Source: Actinomycetes bacterium
Lineage (GTDB): Bacteria; Actinomycetota; Actinomycetes; Nanopelagicales; Nanopelagicaceae
Assembly (NCBI GenBank): GCA_023252155.1
Contig: JAHEXJ010000017.1
Span: 1-34,296 of the forward strand
DNA length: 34,296 nucleotides
Direction of reading: 5' to 3'
In this document: piece after piece, positions 6,805 through 15,200 of the stretch
Position numbering within the stretch: position 1 is the stretch's first letter
Layout of the letters: each line of letters begins with the position of its first letter
Made by a program: the position numbers and the translations under genes
Notes under the pieces: model-generated
What the model saw: only the letters and a program-made list of their open reading frames with translations
Databases searched by the model: none
What the model was told of the DNA's origin: nothing

Positions 6805-7953
6805 ATGAATACTGTGCAATCGGACTTGCCAACTCTTCGATTAGATGTGGCTCTGCAATTCGAATCTCGCGCCGTTAAACCACACCTCAAACGTGGAATC
6901 ATCCTTCTTCCCGGCCCGGAGTTCACCTACGTCGGTCGAATTGACCGCGGCCTCGAAGTCGCATCCCCTGCCCGTATCTCACTTTCGGATATGGATGGCA
7001 CTCATACTTGTCAGGAATTAAGTCTTGCCCGCGAAATCCCACTCGAAGACATAGAGACTTTAGTAACCGAACTCGATCGTGCCAGCCTCATCGACACTTA
7101 CTCATCCAAGATTTCGGTGCACAATCGTTTCCACTCGCCCAATATCAACCGCGCCTCACATGACGGTGACGACAGCAACGATGGCGCATTTCAACAACTC
7201 AAGGCTCGCCTAGTTCCAGAACTCGCCTCTGCCACGTGGATCTCGGGCGTTCGAGACGGCGGAGCGCAGATTGTGAGTAAACGACAGGAGTGGCAGGTGC
7301 GCATCTGCGGCGAATCGCGGATTGCAACACTTCTCTACGGAATTCTTCTTGCTAGCGGATTCACCAACACCTCGTTGCAGGCGCACAACAGTTCAAAAAG
7401 GATTGGCGAGGAAGATCTTTGCGCAGGATTTTTTCATCCCAGCGATATCGGCCTTCAATTAGAGAAACGATCAAGCGAACTAACTCGCGAGCTCTCGCTC
7501 TTTCCAATTGGTCCATCGAACAAGCCTGAAGAAACGGGCACAAAACCTCTGATGATCGCGGTCGGGGCGGTCTCGGCCGATCAAATCCAGCAGTGGATGA
7601 GCCAAGGCATCCCTCATTTAATAATTGGTATCCCAGAAAGCGAATCCATTGAAATCGGTCCGATCGTCATTCCAGGAAAGAGTCCATGCGCGCGATGTGT
7701 TGCGATGACTCGCGAGGATCAAAATCCCACATGGAAAGAAATCACATTGCAGAAAGTGCTCATGCCAAGCGTGGAAGTTCCGGTCGCGGTGGCCCATCAT
7801 GTAGCCGGAATCGCCGCACTTGAGTTACTTCACTACGTCGATGAAGGACTATCCCCGCTCATCGGCGCCAGTTCCAGGGTCAACTTTCATGGGCCACTCG
7901 CGAGCGACAAGCAAACATTTGCCCGTCACCCCGCGTGTGGGTGCAACTGGTGA
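6805..7953 (+). CDS. Orphan TOMM cyclodehydratase-like (E1-like, TIGR03882-type) protein
   Basis: The 382-residue protein resembles the actinobacterial family annotated as bacteriocin biosynthesis cyclodehydratase domain or TOMM leader-peptide-binding protein (Rv3196 position). The most diagnostic part is the C-terminal third: a strand reading IGPIVIPGKSPCARC, a helix-rich block HHVAGIAALELLHYVDE, and the end HPACGCNW. Cys295/Cys298 and Cys378/Cys380 form a likely structural zinc site as in E1/ThiF-like proteins. A middle region (about 145-290) has Rossmann-like features, but no clear glycine-rich ATP loop is visible. No YcaO gene, dehydrogenase or Cys/Ser/Thr-rich precursor peptide is seen nearby. 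It may therefore have a housekeeping role. It is convergent to whiB7. Confidence 0.72.
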   Translation: MNTVQSDLPTLRLDVALQFESRAVKPHLKRGIILLPGPEFTYVGRIDRGLEVASPARISLSDMDGTHTCQELSLAREIPLEDIETLVTELDRASLIDTYSSKISVHNRFHSPNINRASHDGDDSNDGAFQQLKARLVPELASATWISGVRDGGAQIVSKRQEWQVRICGESRIATLLYGILLASGFTNTSLQAHNSSKRIGEEDLCAGFFHPSDIGLQLEKRSSELTRELSLFPIGPSNKPEETGTKPLMIAVGAVSADQIQQWMSQGIPHLIIGIPESESIEIGPIVIPGKSPCARCVAMTREDQNPTWKEITLQKVLMPSVEVPVAVAHHVAGIAALELLHYVDEGLSPLIGASSRVNFHGPLASDKQTFARHPACGCNW

Positions 7954-7985
7954 CCCCGTGACCTTTCGCACGGGGTCAACCAGTT
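7945..7985. terminator. Long hairpin shared by two convergent genes
   Basis: AACTGGTGACCCCGTG (7945-7960) pairs with CACGGGGTCAACCAGTT (7969-7985), 16 bp with one bulged base and an 8-nt loop. The stop codon of the TOMM-like gene and most of that of whiB7 lie inside the arms. No T tract follows on either side, so it may act as a bidirectional terminator or as an RNA-stabilising 3' stem. Confidence 0.6.
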
Positions 7986-8346
7986 ACGCTGCGTCGGACT
8001 GCTCCTCCTGAATCGCGGCCGGTGTAAGCCTTGGACGTCCAACCGTCCTTCGTCTTTCAATAACCGCGCCATCTTCGAAAAGTTCGCCGCCCCAAATACC
8101 ACAGGGTTCTTCGCGAGAAACCGCTGCGTCCAAGCACTGCGAACGGACAGGACATCCACCACAGAGAGCTTTTGCGGCCGCAATACCCTCGTTGGTCTCG
8201 GAGAAGAAGAGGTCAGGATCGGCCGTGTGGCACGGCAGATTGAATGCAACATCCGAGCCGTATGTGCCTGTTACGGCATCTAGCCCAATCTTGTTTCCAT
8301 TCTGCGCCCAGCCTGGAACTAGTAGTTCGCTAAAGAGAACGGTCAT
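7984..8346 (-). CDS. whiB7: WhiB7-like iron-sulfur transcriptional regulator
   Basis: The 120-residue protein has the four cluster-binding cysteines of WhiB proteins in the expected spacing (Cys39, Cys62, Cys65, Cys71), followed by the G[VI]WGG turn (GIWGGE, 83-88). A basic segment with an AT-hook-like core follows (RRRTVGRPR, about 98-106). The AT-hook and the location next to uvrD2 indicate WhiB7, which with SigA activates intrinsic resistance genes under ribosome stress. I chose the ATG at 8346 because GAGGTGAGG precedes it; a GTG three codons upstream (8355) is possible but lacks a good ribosome site. A leader with upstream ORF and attenuator precedes the gene, which fits the known control of whiB7 and wblC. 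The symbol is inferred from domain and synteny. Confidence 0.87.
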   Translation of the reverse strand: MTVLFSELLVPGWAQNGNKIGLDAVTGTYGSDVAFNLPCHTADPDLFFSETNEGIAAAKALCGGCPVRSQCLDAAVSREEPCGIWGGELFEDGAVIERRRTVGRPRLTPAAIQEEQSDAA

Positions 8347-8461
8347 GGTCCTCACCTCATCTCTGCTGGCTTCCCAGCGGTCATCTCTCGTCTTGTCGAA
8401 GTTTTCTCATTTACTTCATTGTCAGGGGTTCTGTTTTTTATTTAGTTATGTTGGGGAAATG

Positions 8462-8498
8462 AAAAAGGGCCCGAATCCTTTGTGGATTCGTGGCCCTT
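8462..8498 (-). terminator. Attenuator terminator in the whiB7 leader
   Basis: On the minus strand AAGGGCC-A-CGAATCC pairs with GGATTCG-GGCCCTT (14 bp, one bulged A, 5-nt loop) and is followed by a short T run ending at 8462. It stands 115 nt before the whiB7 start and 16 nt after the upstream ORF stop, so it would block transcription into whiB7 when formed. Confidence 0.85.
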
Positions 8499-8539
8499 GG
8501 GGTCCTTCTCGGTTTTAACCGATTGGGCTCCAAGTGGCC
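8492..8539 (-). promoter_or_regulatory. Candidate antiterminator pairing in the whiB7 leader
   Basis: GGCCACTTGG (8539-8530), inside the last codons of the upstream ORF, can pair with CCAAGGGCC (8500-8492), which includes the 5' arm of the terminator. The pairing is 9 bp with one bulged A and is mutually exclusive with the terminator stem. A ribosome finishing at the stop codon (8515) would cover the intervening region. A ribosome held near codons 39-41 (8562-8554) would leave it free. Confidence 0.6.
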
Positions 8540-8676
8540 TGATCCGCAAATGCTGGATACCAAGCTGTGCGCTTTGATGCTCCATTAGCGGCGGCTGTAT
8601 TGGCGTGAGTCTGTGCGAAAAGATGCGCAATTGCAGCCGAAAGCGCCAATGATTGAGGTTGCATGAACTTCAACAC
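8515..8676 (-). CDS. Upstream ORF (53-codon leader peptide) of whiB7
   Basis: A GTG at 8676 follows AGGAG (8687-8683) by 6 nt and opens 53 codons ending in TAA at 8515; an ATG four codons in (8664) is an alternative start. The peptide begins MLKFMQPQSLALSAA, is rich in Ala and Asn in the middle (ANTAAANGAS), and ends AWYPAFADQATWSPIG. The stop lies just before the terminator hairpin, and the Ala-Thr-Trp codons near the end form one arm of an alternative stem. This is the arrangement expected for translation-dependent attenuation, known in principle for whiB7/wblC leaders in other Actinobacteria. The peptide itself is probably not functional beyond being translated, although the end may be conserved. 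I found no other gene in the 8347-8792 gap. Confidence 0.72.
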   Translation of the reverse strand: MLKFMQPQSLALSAAIAHLFAQTHANTAAANGASKRTAWYPAFADQATWSPIG

Positions 8677-8730
8677 GTTGCGCTCCTAACTGTTAGAAAT
8701 AAATTGCCCAAATTGAAATTGCTTAGGGGA

Positions 8731-8786
8731 AGGATAAAGGAAAGGTGCACATCCGCGCAAATGAATTAATGGTCAAACTTTTATAA
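8731..8786 (-). promoter_or_regulatory. Promoter region of the whiB7 leader with AT-rich WhiB7-type elements
   Basis: Two overlapping candidates are visible on the minus strand. One has TTGACC (8776-8771) preceded by TTATAAAA (8786-8779), with only a weak -10 (GATGTG) at 17 nt. The other has TTGCGC (8760-8755) preceded by ATTAATTCAT, then TATCCT (8736-8731) at 18 nt. WhiB7-dependent promoters are known to carry an AT-rich stretch just upstream of the -35, contacted by the AT-hook, so either fits autoregulation. The region starts 7 nt after the uvrD2 stop. Confidence 0.45.
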
Positions 8787-8792
8787 CTGTTC

Positions 8793-10463
8793 CTAACCGC
8801 CCAGTAACCCCGCCTCACGAAGGAATCGGCTGGGATTTCCTCGATAACTCAAGAACAAATGGCTCTTCGCCCGCGTAATTCCCACATAAAACAGCCTTCG
8901 CTCCTCCTCTACTGCGTTTTCATGGGTTGGAAGCGTCCCTTCATTCACCCCGACCAGAAAGACTTGGTCCCATTCGAGGCCCTTTGCAGCGTGCAATGTT
9001 GCAAGGGTTGTCACCGGCATGACCGGCGGATTGTTCTGTTCGGCTCGCTCTTCGAGTTCACGCAGGTAATTCCGCAAAGTTTTCGGCGTAAAGGCCGAAT
9101 CGCGATCGAGTTCGCGGGCCAAATGGAGCAGGGCGGTAATTCCGTCTGTACTCGAGTTTGTAATGAACGGCTGTGCGATCGAACCCAACTCCTCGATCCA
9201 CGAAAGATCGTGAGTTGGGATGACAGATGCTTGTCGCACACCCTTTAGGAAGTCCCGAACGTCGCTCCGATCGAAGAAGCGATCGTTGTTTCGAACTTGA
9301 TAGGGAATCTGCGCGGCAACACACGCGCGTTCAAGGGCGTTGAGTTGCGAGTTGGTGCGGGCGAGGACCGCAATATCCTGCGCTGCTACCCCAGTAGAGG
9401 TGAGTTTGATAATTTCTTCAACGACGCCTGATGCCTCTTTGGATTCATCTCGATACTCCCTAACCAAAGGGTGAGAGCCGTGATCATTTACTGAAGTGAT
9501 CTCATGCCCCATCGATGCGCTTCGTAAAACGGTGTTGGCCATGAAGTTGATCTCCGGCGTCGAGCGATACCCCGCGGACAAGCGAATGACTTGAGCTTCC
9601 GGAAATCTGCGCGTGAAAGTATTGAGAAAAACCGGGGTTGCTCCAGCGAAAGAATAAATGGTTTGTGCCGGATCGCCCACGACGCAAATTTCTTCTCGGC
9701 TGCCCAACCACGCATTGATCAATCTCTGTTGAAGCGGAGAAATATCCTGGTACTCATCAATCGTGAAATGACGATACTGATCTTGCACCCGTTCGCGGAC
9801 TTCGCGTTCCTCTTCGATCATCGCCGTCGTGAGAAGCAGAACATCCTCGAAGTCTATGGTGCGCTCTTGTCGCTTCAAACTTTCGTAGGCTTCATACACC
9901 TGGGCAACTTGGCCCGGATTTATGCGGCTGCGTTCTGCGCGATCTTTGGACTCCTCGATGTAATTCTCGGGAGCAATTTGCGAAACCTTGGCCCACTCAA
10001 TTTCTGTAGCGATATCTCGCATCAATTCGCGAGATGAGTTGCCGAGAGTGCTGACCAAACCCGCCCGCGAGATTGCCTCTTTCAGAAAGGCTGCCTTGGT
10101 CGTCAGTAAATCCGGAGTCCGACCACCAAAGACACTTGGCCAGAAGAAAAGCAGTTGTTTTAGGGCCGCGGAGTGAATTGTCCGAGCTGCAACGCTGGGA
10201 ACACCAAGCGAGCGCAGTCGTGCGCGCATCTCACCGGCTGCCCTTGCCGTAAAGGTGAGCGCTAGAACCTTCTGCGGGTTCATCACGCCGATGGCCGCAG
10301 CGTAGGCAATGCGATGTGTAATCGCACGGGTCTTGCCGGTTCCAGCCCCTGCGATAACGCAGACGGGCCCTCGAACCGCCAGGGCTACCTGTCGTTGTTC
10401 ATCATCAAGGGCTGCCAATATTTCTTCGGCGCGCACATCATTTACTTCAGGCAGCGGATTCAT
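8793..10463 (-). CDS. uvrD2: UvrD2-like superfamily I DNA helicase without HRDC domain
   Basis: The 556-residue protein is a 3'-5' SF1A helicase by motifs: Walker A GAGTGKT (39-45), DEYQD (236-240), GDPAQTIYSFAGA (263-275), a TLHAAKGLEWDQVFLVGVNEG block and VGITRAKSHLFLSYRG near the end. Mycobacterial UvrD2 is about 700 residues, with a cysteine-containing linker and a C-terminal HRDC domain. This one stops directly after the motor (FLREAGLLGG), so both are missing. The start used is the ATG at 10463, which overlaps the nudC stop as ATGA; in-frame upstream ATGs at 10472 and 10514 lie inside nudC. Downstream lies the whiB7 promoter. Role: DNA unwinding in repair or replication restart; specifics are inferred. 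Confidence 0.9.
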   Translation of the reverse strand: MNPLPEVNDVRAEEILAALDDEQRQVALAVRGPVCVIAGAGTGKTRAITHRIAYAAAIGVMNPQKVLALTFTARAAGEMRARLRSLGVPSVAARTIHSAALKQLLFFWPSVFGGRTPDLLTTKAAFLKEAISRAGLVSTLGNSSRELMRDIATEIEWAKVSQIAPENYIEESKDRAERSRINPGQVAQVYEAYESLKRQERTIDFEDVLLLTTAMIEEEREVRERVQDQYRHFTIDEYQDISPLQQRLINAWLGSREEICVVGDPAQTIYSFAGATPVFLNTFTRRFPEAQVIRLSAGYRSTPEINFMANTVLRSASMGHEITSVNDHGSHPLVREYRDESKEASGVVEEIIKLTSTGVAAQDIAVLARTNSQLNALERACVAAQIPYQVRNNDRFFDRSDVRDFLKGVRQASVIPTHDLSWIEELGSIAQPFITNSSTDGITALLHLARELDRDSAFTPKTLRNYLRELEERAEQNNPPVMPVTTLATLHAAKGLEWDQVFLVGVNEGTLPTHENAVEEERRLFYVGITRAKSHLFLSYRGNPSRFLREAGLLGG

Positions 10464-11386
10464 CGGGACCATCCAGTACTGCCCAAATCGTTTTCTGCTT
10501 GGACGCCATACCAATACTCAATCATCCGTCTTGAAACACTGATCCGCGGCGGCAAAGAAATGTCACCGCTGGCAACCGCGACCTTGAGGTCTTCGCGAGA
10601 GAACCATCTGATCTCGACAATTTCTTCGCCATCTGGACGTGCGATTGAAATATCAGATGCAGTTGCTTCATAGGCAATCATGATGGAAGCTGGGAAAGGC
10701 CACGGTTGCGAACCCAGATAGTGGACAGAATGGACTACGAGTCCGGATTCTTCCTCGACTTCTCGAAGCACACACTGCTCGAAGGACTCACCGGGTTCGA
10801 CAAAACCTGCGAAATTGGAAAATCTCCCTGGCGCCCATGAATGTTGACGACCCAACAAAATTCGATCTTGCTCATCCTTTATCAGCACAATGACTGCAGG
10901 ATCTGTGCGCGGATGATGTTGACTCGCATCGATTTCACAAACTCGTACCGCACCGCCCAAATCGGATTTTGTCGCCGCTCCACACAGTGCGCAAAACTGA
11001 TGCGAGGTATGCCAATTTGCCAATGCAATCGCATGTACGGCAAGGCCAGCTTCTTCGTCGTCAATTTCTGCGCCAATTTGGCGAAGTGATCTCAATTCCG
11101 CATCAATGAATATTTCTTCGGTGGTATGCCAGGCAAAATAACTGGTCCCGTTGGCGGCATCTAGGCCAAGGAAATATTTCTCACCGATGCCTGAAATTTC
11201 ATCGGATTTATGGAAGATCAAACCCGAATCCGTTGCATGGACGCGATCGACCACGACAACGAGAATCTTTGCCTCGTGCCAGAGTTGCTCCATTTTCAAA
11301 GGATCTGTTCGCAGATGACCGGCTCGATCAATAATGCTCCGAGCCAGAACAAGGTTGTGCAACCGACCTTTGTTGGTGACGCTCAT
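10460..11386 (-). CDS. nudC: NudC-like NAD+ diphosphatase / RNA de-NADding Nudix hydrolase
   Basis: The 308-residue protein has a Nudix box GFVEPGESFEQCVLREVEEESGL (194-216) with all catalytic glutamates and the NudC-specific SQPWPFPAS motif (226-234). An N-terminal zinc-ribbon region contributes FCALC (Cys132, Cys135) and a third Cys150, but the fourth expected cysteine is not visible before the HHPRTDPAVI strand. NudC cleaves NAD(H) to NMN(H) plus AMP and can remove NAD caps from RNA. The start at 11386 gives the usual family length (about 310) and lies behind a TAGTCT -10-like hexamer. A longer reading frame back to 11608 would overlap the divergent gene. It is translationally coupled to uvrD2. 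Confidence 0.9.
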   Translation of the reverse strand: MSVTNKGRLHNLVLARSIIDRAGHLRTDPLKMEQLWHEAKILVVVVDRVHATDSGLIFHKSDEISGIGEKYFLGLDAANGTSYFAWHTTEEIFIDAELRSLRQIGAEIDDEEAGLAVHAIALANWHTSHQFCALCGAATKSDLGGAVRVCEIDASQHHPRTDPAVIVLIKDEQDRILLGRQHSWAPGRFSNFAGFVEPGESFEQCVLREVEEESGLVVHSVHYLGSQPWPFPASIMIAYEATASDISIARPDGEEIVEIRWFSREDLKVAVASGDISLPPRISVSRRMIEYWYGVQAENDLGSTGWSR

Positions 11387-11394
11387 GATGGGCG

Positions 11395-11407
11395 AGACTA
11401 CTAGCAT
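11395..11407. promoter_or_regulatory. Abutting divergent -10 elements between nudC and the EEP-family gene
   Basis: On the minus strand TAGTCT (11400-11395) lies 8 nt before the nudC ATG. On the plus strand TAGCAT (11402-11407) lies 6 nt before the ATG at 11414. The two hexamers are separated by one base, so the promoters are back to back and both predicted transcripts are leaderless or nearly so. Confidence 0.4.
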
Positions 11408-11413
11408 GGGCCT

Positions 11414-12211
11414 ATGCGCCTCACCTCGTGGAATTACCTTCACGGCCTGCCCACCCCCCTCTCTGAGCCCACAAATCAAGGCCTTTCCAAGGCAATCACC
11501 GCTCTGGCCACCGACGTCCTTGGACTTCAAGAGGTCGACTACATGCTCGAGCGATCGGGCGAAGAGAACCAGGTGGCTCGCATCGCCGAGTTGATGGGCA
11601 CCACGCATTGGGCATTTGCGCCTTCGGTCATTGGATCCCCCGACGAGGATTGGATGGTTCCAGGTTCAACGGATGTAAAAGTCGTGACGGAAAGTGCAAC
11701 AGGAGTCCCGGGATACGGAATTGGCTTGGTCTCGAAAATCCCTGTCGCATCGTGGCATCGACTCGACCTTAAGGTCGCGCCAGTCGGGATTTATATGAAA
11801 TTGCCTCGAAACGGAATCATCAAGCGAATATATGTGCACGATCATCCCCGATCTGCCCTTGCGGCAGTACTCGAAAATGGGTGGGTCATCATCAACACGC
11901 ACTTGTCGTTCGTTCCCCTCTTCAATTATCTGCAATTGCTCGAAGTTAAAAGATGGGCAAAGAAATTTCCCATTACCGATAAGAACAAGATCATCATCAT
12001 GGGAGACCTTAATTTGCGTCGGAGTGCCCTTGTACGTGGAGTCAATTGGAACTCCCTTGCAACCAAGCTCACATTTCCAAGTTGGTCGCCGAAAGTTCAA
12101 ATTGATTACATACTCTCGCAGAAGGTCGCATCAGAAGATGTCATCGCAGTCGATCTTGTCCCATCTGGAATTAGCGACCATCTTCCCCTAAGCGTGGATG
12201 TAGATCAGTAA
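11414..12211 (+). CDS. Endonuclease/exonuclease/phosphatase (EEP) family protein
   Basis: The 265-residue protein shows the EEP fold signatures: RLTSWNYLHG at the start (Asn7), the metal-binding glutamate in LGLQEVD (Glu40), NTHLSF in the middle, GDLNLRRS, and the terminal SDHLPLSVDV with the catalytic Asp-His. No signal peptide or membrane segment is seen, so it is probably cytoplasmic. Members act on DNA, RNA, phospholipids or inositol phosphates, and the substrate cannot be read from sequence. The start is the first ATG behind a leaderless -10. The 3' end overlaps the convergent adnB by 7 nt. It interrupts the otherwise mycobacteria-like nudC-adnBA order. Confidence 0.87.
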   Translation: MRLTSWNYLHGLPTPLSEPTNQGLSKAITALATDVLGLQEVDYMLERSGEENQVARIAELMGTTHWAFAPSVIGSPDEDWMVPGSTDVKVVTESATGVPGYGIGLVSKIPVASWHRLDLKVAPVGIYMKLPRNGIIKRIYVHDHPRSALAAVLENGWVIINTHLSFVPLFNYLQLLEVKRWAKKFPITDKNKIIIMGDLNLRRSALVRGVNWNSLATKLTFPSWSPKVQIDYILSQKVASEDVIAVDLVPSGISDHLPLSVDVDQ

Positions 12212-15200
12212 GCATCAAGTAAAGCGATCAAGCCATCTTCATCCAGCAAATCTGAACGTCGGTCCGTCACTCCAGTTGGAACATAGTGAAATGCTGCGCT
12301 GACCTTAGACAAATCAATCTCGTTGAGTTTGGACCATGCCAATCGGTAAACAGCTAGTTGTATCGCTGCCGATTCACCCAACTTCTTGGATCCTGTCTTC
12401 CAATCCACAACCTCGAATCTGTCTTCGATCTTGTAGACCGCGTCAATTCGTCCGCGAAGCAAAACTCCAGAGACGACCGTTTCAAATGGGACTTCGACGG
12501 CGAAGGGTTGGCGATCTGCCCACTCGCTGGAGAGCCAACTCGCTTTGAGTTTCTCAAGTGTCTGATCTTCCTCGAGTGGATCAACCGACTCGAGATCCTC
12601 GTCATCAAAAAGCGTCCCTTGGCCAAAGTGCTTTTCGATCCAAGCATGAAAGACGGTGCCTCGACGTGAATACTCATCCTGCGATCGAGGCATAGGCCGA
12701 CGTATAGAAAGGGCTAATTCTTGAGGGTTTTCGCGCAATGCCACCAAAGTCGAAACCGAAAGGCGCGGAGGCAAGAAGACTTCTGGTTTGGAGTTGCCCC
12801 GTTGAATCTCGGCCAATAGGGCGGCGCTGTCACGAATCCAGGATTGGATCTCTTCGTCTTCATTTTCGATTAATGGGTGCGGTACCGATGAGCGAACAAG
12901 ATCGATACCGGCATCGAATTGCGCGCGCTTTGAACCCAACGGATCGCGAGGCCAAATTCCTGTCAGTGGATTTTCGGCGGCCGGATTGGTGGCGCCGTCT
13001 TCGGGAGGTGGAGTTTCGGCCAGCACAATCCCGCCATATTGAGCTGCTGCCAACGAAACATATTCGTAAATCTCGCTTGGCTCTACCGCCTTAGCGCCGT
13101 CGCGCCACCTCGATGTTGTGCAAATCAAGTTGGTGCGTGCGCGCGTTACCGCGACGTAGGCGAGTCGTATTTCTTCGCCATGCTTGAGCAGATCGCAACT
13201 GTCGGCGAATTTCTCAAACTCTTTGCGCACATCTGTATTTGAGGTGCATTGGGATATATCGATTGATGGCAGTTCTTGGCTATCGCCTCGAAGTTGGAAG
13301 GGAATGTGCTTCTCATTTGTTAGCCAGTTATCTTTCTCATTACCTGTGCCGGGAAAAGTTCCTTTGGCCAATCCGGGTAAAGCGACGACATCCCATTCGG
13401 CGCCCTTGGCATTGTGAATAGTCAGGATCTGGACAACATCACTTCGAACCTCGGGGGCCCCGGATTTGAGTCCACCTTCTTCGGCAACTGCCACATCCAG
13501 CCACCTGAGGAAATCTGCAGTCGTGCCACCGGTGCGCGCAAATTTTGCCGCCTCATCCATGAAACGATCCAAATGGCGTCGTCCGTTCTGCGTTCCGTCA
13601 CGGAGCATTACTTCAAGATCCAAATTTAGATAGCTTTCAATTTCCGAAATCAGATCGGTAAGCGGCCCACCGGCACGAGACCTGAGCCTTCGAAGATCTT
13701 CTGCGAAATGTGCAAGCCTCGAAAGACCCGCCGCAGTGAAGTCGCCTTTATCAGCCTGCGAAATCTCATCGAGAGCGTCTATCAAGCTGCCAAGAAATTG
13801 GTCATCGGCCTCCTCTCGCAAAGGATTCCCAGCGGTGATCTTGGCGATGAGCCCCTTGGAAGTCATCTGCGTAGCTTCGGCCCGCGTGCGGGAATATCGA
13901 CCCAGGGCAGCAATATCCGAAGCGCCGAGATTGATTCGAGGTCCGGCCAGGTGGCGCATCAGTGACGCCCCCGCTTCGGGATCAGTGACGATACGAAGCA
14001 AGCTAATGACATCGGCAACTTCGGCAACATGCACAAGTCCACCTACGCCCAAGACTTCGACGGGAATATCTGCTTCACGAAGAGCCAATTCGATATCGGG
14101 AATTTGCGATCGCTTCCGGACCAGGACAGCGAAGGATGAACGTGTGCTCACATCGAGCGCCAAACGCTCTGGACTAAACCAAAGTCCTGAGAAATATTCG
14201 GCGATGGCGTTTGACTCGGCCTCCATCGTTTCGAAAATTCCGCATGCGAGTTCGCCGGGTCCAGCATTGTCGCGAGCAACAAGAGGTGCAACATCCACTA
14301 CCGAGTTCTCTCGAATTTGACCGGAGATTGCATTTGCCAGATTAAGAATGAGTTCATCATTGCGAAATGTCGTCGAGAGCGAATACTCCTTCGGACCAAC
14401 TTGTCCGGGACCTTTCGGGAAGTGCTTGGCAAAAGCGCCAATAGTTCCTGCCGAGGCGCCGCGCCAGGTATAAATCGCCTGACATGGATCTCCGACCGCC
14501 ATCACGGGATGCGAGTTCCCAAATAAAGCCGAAAGCATCCGCACCTGTGACTGAGAGGTGTCTTGGTATTCGTCCAATAAAACGACGCGATATCGGGATC
14601 GTTCGATCTGAGCCACATCGACAAACTCATTTGCGACATCGGCTGCAAGTGACATCTGATCATCAAAGGAGAGCAAGCTATCTCTTCTTCTCGTGGCGAT
14701 GAATTGTTCGACCATTGGCAAAATCGAAATGCGCTGGTTGAGAACGGTCACCACTTTGCGTACAACTTCGTTAGATTTCGGCCCCATTGCCTCAATGTGG
14801 GAAAGTATCTTGGCAGACTCCTCTTTTATGTCATCCGGCGAACACTGATGTTCGAGAACTAACCGAGTCAATCCAATGACATCACTGATGACAGTGCTCA
14901 ACGCACTTTCCGATGTGAAACTTTCGTCGCTCCAATTGGTCACAAGGTCAGATGCCATCTGCCAAATTGCGGCGTCTCCGAGTGGTTCGTCGCTTGCGTC
15001 AATGCCATATCGAATCGAGTGCTCACTCAAAAGACGACCGGCATAGGAGTGGTAGGTCATAACTGCAGCGTCAATTGCTGCATTCTTGCCTATCAAATCG
15101 GCTTGTCTCAATTGGCGCAGGCGAGATCTGATTCGGATTCCGAGTTCGCCCGCCGCCTTACGGGTGAAGGTCAGTCCCAAGATTTCATCGGGACGGACCA

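Noticed and set aside
8442-8630. Alternative minus-strand frame over the whiB7 leader encoding 62 residues
   Set aside because: It is in a different frame from the supported upstream ORF, has no good ribosome site and reads through the terminator hairpin.
11387-11608. N-terminal extension of NudC to 11608
   Set aside because: It overlaps the start of the divergent EEP gene and would make the protein 74 residues longer than usual; the extension does not resemble NudC.
13736-14320. Long plus-strand ORF of 194 residues inside adnB
   Set aside because: It is the mirror of the adnB frame, with Ser/Arg/Ala-rich sequence and no recognisable motif.
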